64,000 bases of DNA from Nocardioides sp. 503 (GTDB lineage Bacteria; Actinomycetota; Actinomycetes; Propionibacteriales; Nocardioidaceae). The notes beneath the pieces are model-generated. The model had not been told where the DNA came from, did not search any database, and saw only the letters and a program-made list of their open reading frames with translations. Shown piece by piece: positions 59,271 to 64,000 of the stretch. Each line of letters starts with the position of its first letter. Position 1 is the first letter of the stretch. A program made the position numbers and the translations under genes. Location of the stretch: contig NZ_SPUI01000002.1 of the NCBI RefSeq assembly GCF_004522095.1, positions 124,001 to 188,000 of the forward strand. Reading direction: 5' to 3'.

Positions 59271-61085
59271 ATGACCCATGTCCTGTCTGCCGTCGCCTGG
59301 CCGTACGCCAACGGCCCCCGCCACATCGGCCACGTCGCCGGTTTCGGCGTGCCCTCCGACGTCTTCAGCAGGTACATGCGGATGGCCGGCCACGACGTGC
59401 TGATGGTCTCGGGCACCGACGAGCACGGGACCCCGATCCTGGTCGCGGCCGACCAGCAAGGCGTCACGGCGCGCGACCTCGCCGACAAGAACAACGCGGT
59501 CATCGTGCAGGACCTGGTCGACCTCGGGCTGTCCTACGACCTGTTCACCCGCACCACCACCGGCAACCACTACCTCGTGGTGCAGGAGATGTTCGAGACG
59601 GTGCACCGCAACGGCTACATGGTCGAGCAGACGACGTTCGGCGCCATCAGCCCCTCGACCGGGCGCACCCTGCCCGACCGCTACATCGAGGGCACCTGCC
59701 CGATCTGCGGCTACGCCGACGCGCGCGGCGACCAGTGCGACAACTGCGGCAACCAGCTCGACCCCACCGACCTGATCAACCCGCGCTCCAAGATCAACGG
59801 CGAGACCCCGGAGTTCGTCGAGACCCAGCACTTCTTCCTCGACCTGCCCGCGCTGGCCGAGGCGCTCACCGAGTGGCTCGACGGGCGCGAGGAGACCGGG
59901 CTCTGGCGCCCCAACGTGATCCGCTTCAGCCAGAACATCCTCTCCGAGATCCGGCCGCGCGCGATGACGCGCGACATCGACTGGGGCATCCCGGTCCCGC
60001 TGGAGGGCTGGCGCGAGCAGCACACCAAGCGCCTCTACGTGTGGTTCGACGCCGTCATCGGCTACCTGTCGGCCTCGATCGAGTGGGCGCGCCGCTCCGG
60101 CGACCCCGAGGCCTGGCGCGCGTGGTGGAACGACCCCGAGTCGCTGTCCTACTACTTCATGGGCAAGGACAACATCGTCTTCCACAGCCAGATCTGGCCC
60201 GCCGAGCTCCTCGCGTACGACGGTCGGGGTGCGCGCGGCGGCGAGCCGGGCGCCTACGGCGACCTGCAGCTGCCGACCGAGGTCGTGTCGTCGGAGTTCA
60301 TGACGATGGAGTCCAAGCAGTTCTCCACCAGCCGCGGCCACGTGATCCTGGTCGGCGACATGCTCTCGCGCTACCAGCCCGACGCGCTGCGCTACTTCAT
60401 CTCCGCGGCGGGGCCCGAGACGTCCGACTCCGACTTCACGTGGGCGGAGTTCGTGCAGCGCACCAACTCCGAGCTCGTCGCCGGCTGGGGCAACCTCGTC
60501 AACCGCACGGCCACGATGATCGCCAAGAGCTTCGGCGAGATCCCGGCGGCGGGGCCGCTGGAGGAGGTCGACGAGGCGGTGCTGTCCGCCGTGCGCGACG
60601 CCTTCGGCACCGTCGGCGACCTCATCGGCCGGCACCGGCAGCGCGCCGCGATCGGCGAGGCCATGCGGGTCGTCGGCGAGGTCAACAAGTACCTCACGGT
60701 CACCGAGCCCTACAAGATGAAGGACGAGTCGCAGCGCGAGCGCCTCGCCACCGTGCTCCACGTCGCGGCCCAGTGCGTGGTCGACTGCAACACGCTGCTG
60801 GCGCCGTTCCTGCCGCACTCCTCCAACCAGGTGTGGGCGGCCTACGGCGGCGAGGGCGAGTTCATGCCGATGCCGCGCATCGAGCAGGTCGAGGACCTCG
60901 ACCCCGGCCACGGCGCCGGCCTGGACTTCTACCCGGTCATCACCGGCGACTACTCCACGACCCCGCGCTGGGAGTCGCGCCCGCTCATCGTCGGCGCCCC
61001 CGTCGCCAAGCCGAGCCCGATCTTCACCAAGCTCGACCCGTCGGTCGTGGACGAGGAGCTCGCGCGGTTCGCGGAGCGGGGGTGA
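59271..61085 (+). CDS. metG: Methionyl-tRNA synthetase
   Basis: 604 residues. Class I signature HIGH-like [10 protein letters not shown] and the KMSKS equivalent [10 protein letters not shown]. Zinc knuckle [18 protein letters not shown]. Charges tRNA-Met with methionine. The C-terminal anticodon helical bundle is complete; no extra C-terminal dimer domain. The stop codon lies inside a 32-bp perfect palindrome. Confidence 0.97.
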   Translation: MTHVLSAVAWPYANGPRHIGHVAGFGVPSDVFSRYMRMAGHDVLMVSGTDEHGTPILVAADQQGVTARDLADKNNAVIVQDLVDLGLSYDLFTRTTTGNHYLVVQEMFETVHRNGYMVEQTTFGAISPSTGRTLPDRYIEGTCPICGYADARGDQCDNCGNQLDPTDLINPRSKINGETPEFVETQHFFLDLPALAEALTEWLDGREETGLWRPNVIRFSQNILSEIRPRAMTRDIDWGIPVPLEGWREQHTKRLYVWFDAVIGYLSASIEWARRSGDPEAWRAWWNDPESLSYYFMGKDNIVFHSQIWPAELLAYDGRGARGGEPGAYGDLQLPTEVVSSEFMTMESKQFSTSRGHVILVGDMLSRYQPDALRYFISAAGPETSDSDFTWAEFVQRTNSELVAGWGNLVNRTATMIAKSFGEIPAAGPLEEVDEAVLSAVRDAFGTVGDLIGRHRQRAAIGEAMRVVGEVNKYLTVTEPYKMKDESQRERLATVLHVAAQCVVDCNTLLAPFLPHSSNQVWAAYGGEGEFMPMPRIEQVEDLDPGHGAGLDFYPVITGDYSTTPRWESRPLIVGAPVAKPSPIFTKLDPSVVDEELARFAERG

Positions 61086-61113
61086 GTTTCACCGGGTACC
61101 CGGTGAAACTCAC
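61082..61113. repeat. 32-bp perfect palindrome over the metG stop
   Basis: GTGAGTTTCACCGGGT followed by its exact complement ACCCGGTGAAACTCAC. It can fold into a stable hairpin in the transcript, and might act as a terminator or as part of a mobile repeat. A second set of inverted arms follows (61105-61156). Confidence 0.75.
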
Positions 61114-61156
61114 GCTTCCGGTACGAAGCTTCGGCCGGGAAGCGTGAGTTTCGTAC
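61105..61156 (+). promoter_or_regulatory. Alternative hairpin arms downstream of metG
   Basis: GAAACTCACGCTTCC (61105-61119) pairs with GGAAGCGTGAGTTTC (61138-61152), and GTACGAA (61121-61127) with TTCGTAC (61150-61156). The first pairing excludes the 32-bp palindrome, so two RNA folds compete. Confidence 0.45.
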
Positions 61157-61215
61157 GGGCGGTGTGACGGGTGGGACGGCCGCGCAACTCCCGCGACAGG
61201 AGACCGCAGCGCGCG

Positions 61216-61221
61216 TAGCCT
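61216..61221 (+). promoter_or_regulatory. -10 box of leaderless promoter for the LysE-family gene
   Basis: TAGCCT lies 7 nt before the ATG at 61229. Confidence 0.5.
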
Positions 61222-61228
61222 CGCCTCC

Positions 61229-61837
61229 ATGAGCCTCACGTTCCTGCTCACCTCGCTGGTGATCGTGGCGACGCCGGGCACCGGCGCGCTCTACACGCTG
61301 GCCGCCGGCCTGACGCGAGGTGCGCGGGCGAGCGTCCTGGCGGCGTTCGCGTGCACGCTCGGCACGGTGCCGCACCTCGTCGCCGCCATCACCGGCCTGG
61401 CCGCGGTGCTGCACGCGAGCGGGGTGGCGTTCAACGCGATCAAGTACCTCGGCGTCGCCTACCTCCTCTACATGGCCTGGTCGACGTGGCGCGACCACGG
61501 CGCGCTGTCGGTCGACGAGAGCGCGAAGCCGTCGTCGTGGCGCAGCGTGATGGTCTCCGGCGTGACGCTCAACCTGCTCAACCCCAAGCTGACCATCTTC
61601 TTCTTCGCCTTCCTGCCGCAGTTCGTCCCGGCCGGTCCCGGCTCGACGACCACGATGCTGGGCCTGAGCGCGGTCTTCATGGCGATGACCTTCGTCGTCT
61701 TCGCGGCGTACGGCGCGTGCGCGGCCGCGGTGCGCGACAAGGTGCTCACGCGGCCCCGGCTCGTCGACCGGATCCGCAAGACCTTCGCCGCGAGCTTCGT
61801 CGTGCTCAGCGGGCGGCTCGCCGTCGAGTCCCGCTGA
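61229..61837 (+). CDS. LysE-family translocator
   Basis: 202 residues, about six membrane segments. The N-terminus FLLTSLVIVATPGTGALYTLAAGLTRG is typical (ATPGP/GTGA motif) and NLLNPKLTIFFFAFLPQF marks the third helix. Exports amino acids or related small molecules by proton exchange. Substrate unknown. Confidence 0.9.
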   Translation: MSLTFLLTSLVIVATPGTGALYTLAAGLTRGARASVLAAFACTLGTVPHLVAAITGLAAVLHASGVAFNAIKYLGVAYLLYMAWSTWRDHGALSVDESAKPSSWRSVMVSGVTLNLLNPKLTIFFFAFLPQFVPAGPGSTTTMLGLSAVFMAMTFVVFAAYGACAAAVRDKVLTRPRLVDRIRKTFAASFVVLSGRLAVESR

Positions 61838-61860
61838 GCGCGGGCGGCGCTCTCCCGGAG

Positions 61861-61899
61861 GGTGGTCTCGAGGCGCGCTGCGCTCGCACCTCGACCGCC
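61861..61899 (+). repeat. 39-bp palindromic repeat, copy D
   Basis: GGTGGTCTCGAG left end and CTCGACCGCC right end, same 39-bp length as copies A-C with a divergent GCGCGCTGCGCTCGC core. It lies 10 bp before the -10 box of the next gene, so its right half covers the -35 region. Confidence 0.7.
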
Positions 61900-61908
61900 G
61901 AGGTCCCC

Positions 61909-61914
61909 TAGGCT
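61909..61914 (+). promoter_or_regulatory. -10 box of leaderless promoter for the LURP-one-like gene
   Basis: TAGGCT lies 6 nt before the ATG at 61921 and 9 bp after a palindromic repeat. Confidence 0.55.
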
Positions 61915-61920
61915 CTGCGC

Positions 61921-62487
61921 ATGACCGCCATGTACCTGCCCACGTTCTTCGTCAAGCAGAAGTTCGCGATGACGACCAACCGCTACGAGCTGTTCGCGGC
62001 CAACCCCGACGGCAGCTTCGGGCAGTCCATGGGGCTCGCCGAGCAGAAGCGCCTCGCGTTCAAGGAGGAGGTGACGTTCTACGCCGACGACACCAAGAGC
62101 CGCCCGGTCTTCAGCTTCAAGGCGCGCAAGAAGATCGACCTCAACGCCGGCTACGACATCTTCGACGAGGCCCGCAACCAGATCGGCTTCTTCCGCAAGG
62201 ACTTCGGCGCGAGCCTCATGCGCTCGACGTTCCACCTCGAGGGCCCCGGCTACGCCGGCACCGGCCAGGAGCGCAGCCAGGCGATCGCGATCATCCGCCG
62301 CTTCACCGACATCCCGTTCCTGCCGATCCACTTCGACTTCGTGAGCTCGGAGGGTCAGCCGCTCCTCGGTGTCGAGCGCCAGGGCTCGGTGCGCGACAAG
62401 TACACCGTCCACGTGCCCGACCAGCGCATCGACTTCCGGGTCGCGGCGGCGGTGGCGGTCGGGCTCGACGCCCTCATGCAGCGCTGA
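61921..62487 (+). CDS. LURP-one-related / scramblase-like beta-barrel protein
   Basis: 188 residues. The pattern FFVKQKFAMTTNRYELF, VFSFKARKKIDLNAGYDIFDEA and a central helix FHLEGPGYAGT match the tubby/LURP-one fold. These are soluble proteins that bind membrane lipids or unknown ligands; no enzymatic motif. Not related to its neighbours in pathway terms as far as sequence shows. Confidence 0.7.
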   Translation: MTAMYLPTFFVKQKFAMTTNRYELFAANPDGSFGQSMGLAEQKRLAFKEEVTFYADDTKSRPVFSFKARKKIDLNAGYDIFDEARNQIGFFRKDFGASLMRSTFHLEGPGYAGTGQERSQAIAIIRRFTDIPFLPIHFDFVSSEGQPLLGVERQGSVRDKYTVHVPDQRIDFRVAAAVAVGLDALMQR

Positions 62488-62498
62488 CGGCGGCCGGC

Positions 62499-63383
62499 GT
62501 GCTCCACCCCGAGGCGCGGCTCGCCGTCGAGCAGTACGACGGCGAGCCCAAGGTGTTCGAGGACGGGTTCGACATCGCGACCTCGCGGGCGCAGGCCCGC
62601 GAGGCCGCGGCCGCCGAGCCGCGCGAGGACGTCGCGGAGGTCCGTGACGTCGACGCGGGGGGAGTGCCGTGCCGGCTCTACCGCCCGGCCGACGCGCTTC
62701 CGGGCGTCGTGGTCCACCTGCACGGCGGCGGCTTCGTGTTCCACGACGTCGACGTCCACGACGCGTCGGCGCGGCGCCTCGCCAACCGCACCCGCACCGC
62801 CGTGCTGAGCGTCGACTACCGGCGTCCGCCCGAGCACCCCTTCCCCGCGGCGCCCGACGACGTCGACGCCGTGCTGGGCTGGTGGCGGGAGGACGGCCCG
62901 CTGTTCCTCCACGGCGACAGCGCGGGCGGCAACCTCGCGCTCGTGGCCGCCCTGCGCAACCCGGGTCGCGCCGCCGGGCTGGTGCTCGTCTACCCGTTCC
63001 TCGACCCGGCCGCCGGCTTCGACTCCTACGACACCGCCGCCGAGGGCTTCGACCGCCGCGAGGCCGCCTGGTACTGGGAGCAGTACGCCGCCGCGCCGGC
63101 CGACCTGGAGGACCCAGACCTCGCCCCGCTGCGCTCCGACCGGCTCGCGACGCTGCCGCCGACGCTCGTCGTCACCGCCGAGCACGACCCGCTGCGCGAC
63201 GAGGGCGAGCACCTCGTGTCGCTGCTGGCCCAGGCCGGCGTCACTGTGGTCGGCACCCGCTACCTCGGCCAGGTGCACGGCTTCTGGCGCCACGACCGGG
63301 TCTTCCCCGCGGCCGAGCCACTGATGGGGCAGGCGGCGGCGTTCCTCCACGGCCTGCGGAGCCGCACGCCCGGCGGCTGGTGA
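62499..63383 (+). CDS. Alpha/beta-hydrolase, HSL-type esterase
   Basis: 294 residues. Oxyanion motif HLHGGGFVFHD, nucleophile Ser in HGDSAGGN, Asp in ITAEHDPLRDEGE region and catalytic His in VHGFWRH. Hydrolyses short- to medium-chain esters. GTG start 11 nt after the previous stop, so likely co-transcribed with it. Confidence 0.88.
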   Translation: MLHPEARLAVEQYDGEPKVFEDGFDIATSRAQAREAAAAEPREDVAEVRDVDAGGVPCRLYRPADALPGVVVHLHGGGFVFHDVDVHDASARRLANRTRTAVLSVDYRRPPEHPFPAAPDDVDAVLGWWREDGPLFLHGDSAGGNLALVAALRNPGRAAGLVLVYPFLDPAAGFDSYDTAAEGFDRREAAWYWEQYAAAPADLEDPDLAPLRSDRLATLPPTLVVTAEHDPLRDEGEHLVSLLAQAGVTVVGTRYLGQVHGFWRHDRVFPAAEPLMGQAAAFLHGLRSRTPGGW

Positions 63384-63403
63384 CGTCTGGGAGGATCGCA
63401 GGC

Positions 63404-63901
63404 ATGCGCGTCCACGTCGGATCCGACCACGCCGGCCTCGAGCTCAAGGACCACCTCCTCGCCTGGCTGCGCGACCACGGCTACGAGCCGGTCGACCACG
63501 GACCCTTCGTCTACGACGCCGACGACGACTACCCGGTGTTCTGCCTGCGCGCGGCCGAGGGCGTGGCCCACGACCAGGAGGCCGGGCAGGACAGCCTGGG
63601 CGTCGTGATCGGCGGCTCCGGCAACGGCGAGCAGATCGCCGCCAACAAGGTGCGCGGCGTGCGCGCGGCGCTGGCGTGGTCCGAGGAGACCGCCACGCTG
63701 GGCCGCCAGCACAACGACGCCAACGTCGTCGCCGTGGGCGGCCGGATGCACCCGCTCGAGGACATGGTGCGCTTCGTCGAGGTCTTCCTCACCACCGACT
63801 TCTCCGGCGACGAGCGCCACGTGCGCCGCATCGCCCAGCTGGCGTCGTACGAGACGACCCGCGAGCTGCCGCCGCTGCCCGACTCGGCGCGCGATGCCTG
63901 A
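63404..63901 (+). CDS. rpiB: Ribose-5-phosphate isomerase B family (RpiB/LacAB)
   Basis: 165 residues. VHVGSDHAGLELKDHL start and GVVIGGSGNGEQIAANKVRGVRAAL are characteristic; the actinobacterial form has Glu in GNGE rather than the Cys of E. coli RpiB. Interconverts ribose-5-P and ribulose-5-P. A GGAGG ribosome site stands 9 nt before the ATG. Overlaps the next gene by 8 bases. Confidence 0.9.
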   Translation: MRVHVGSDHAGLELKDHLLAWLRDHGYEPVDHGPFVYDADDDYPVFCLRAAEGVAHDQEAGQDSLGVVIGGSGNGEQIAANKVRGVRAALAWSEETATLGRQHNDANVVAVGGRMHPLEDMVRFVEVFLTTDFSGDERHVRRIAQLASYETTRELPPLPDSARDA

Positions 63902-64000
63902 GGGCCACACCCTCCACCGCCTCGCCGGCGACCTGTCCCGGGCCTTCGCCGGGCGGCTGGTGCGCGTGGGCAGCCCCCAAGGCCGCTTCGAGGATTCCGC
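63894..64000 (+). CDS. Fpg/Nei-family DNA glycosylase (3' end outside window)
   Basis: 35 residues visible: MPEGHTLHRLAGDLSRAF. The Pro2-Glu3 start is the catalytic N-terminus of Nei/Fpg enzymes, which cut out oxidised bases. PEGHT rather than PELPE points to the Nei side. Coupled to rpiB by an 8-base overlap. Confidence 0.88.
   Translation, partial: MPEGHTLHRLAGDLSRAFAGRLVRVGSPQGRFEDS

Noticed and set aside
58062..60911. 949-residue minus-strand open frame
   Set aside because: Antisense to the PGRP amidase and metG, both certain genes.

Overview
The window is very GC-rich, with GTG starts common, 1-4 base gene overlaps and many leaderless-type promoters. Together with a mycothiol-type DsbA protein, a DUF222/HNH gene, Ku/LigD end joining, sortase and MatC-type genes, this points to a high-GC actinobacterium, most likely Nocardioides or a close relative. 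That assignment is inferred from gene content, not from a marker-gene comparison. I read 61 protein genes (two cut by the window ends) and no tRNA, rRNA, CRISPR array or insertion sequence. What is mobile is a family of short palindromic repeats.

Layout. 1-3.9 kb: end of an ABC exporter, an amidase, and an ABC-2 drug-type exporter pair. 3.9-5.8 kb: a DUF222/HNH gene and a repeat-rich gap; one 39-bp palindrome sits in frame inside the HNH gene. 5.7-10.2 kb: a phospho-signalling island with PP2C phosphatase and vWA protein on one strand, and kinase with Cys-pair module and FHA-FHA-TM-serine protease on the other, resembling TerY-P triads. 10.2-15.7 kb: FadR-type regulator and TauE exporter divergent from a MatC carrier, CoA-transferase and fused carboxyltransferase (possible malonate use). 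15.7-22.5 kb: Ku, an SDR/BASS/flavin monooxygenase operon, and separately encoded LigD ligase and polymerase with an L,D-transpeptidase between them. 22.6-26.9 kb: a signal-peptidase-like protein that appears to lack its catalytic residues, a two-component system with a degenerate kinase, a class F-like sortase and an NPDTG wall-anchored DUF3494 protein with a CRP/GlxR-like site upstream. 27-31.2 kb: SnoaL, MarR, thiolase, a TetR with an elaborate operator shared with a 59-aa membrane protein, and a double-hotdog thioesterase. 31.1-35.5 kb: ECF sigma with a membrane partner, truncated haemoglobin, OsmC, MscS and a small TPM-like pair.

35.7-38.8 kb holds a small exported protein followed by an S26B signal peptidase fused to its own second, substrate-like signal segment and six Cys-paired repeats. 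This is the most unusual system in the window. 38.8-45.3 kb: PepN, a CHAP hydrolase, an MMPL transporter. 45.5-50.2 kb: a 1570-aa secreted PA14/propeller/CBM/DUF1080 protein. 50.3-54.1 kb: three coupled small membrane-anchored proteins and two integral membrane proteins. 54.2-64 kb: mostly housekeeping and redox genes (zinc ADH, PRISE-type reductase, nitrilase, Rv2466c-like protein, PGRP amidase, metG, LysE, LURP-one-like, esterase, RpiB, Nei).

Regulation: many genes have a TANNNT -10 box 6-8 nt before the start codon, which implies leaderless transcripts. Convergent pairs are commonly separated by compact GC hairpins.
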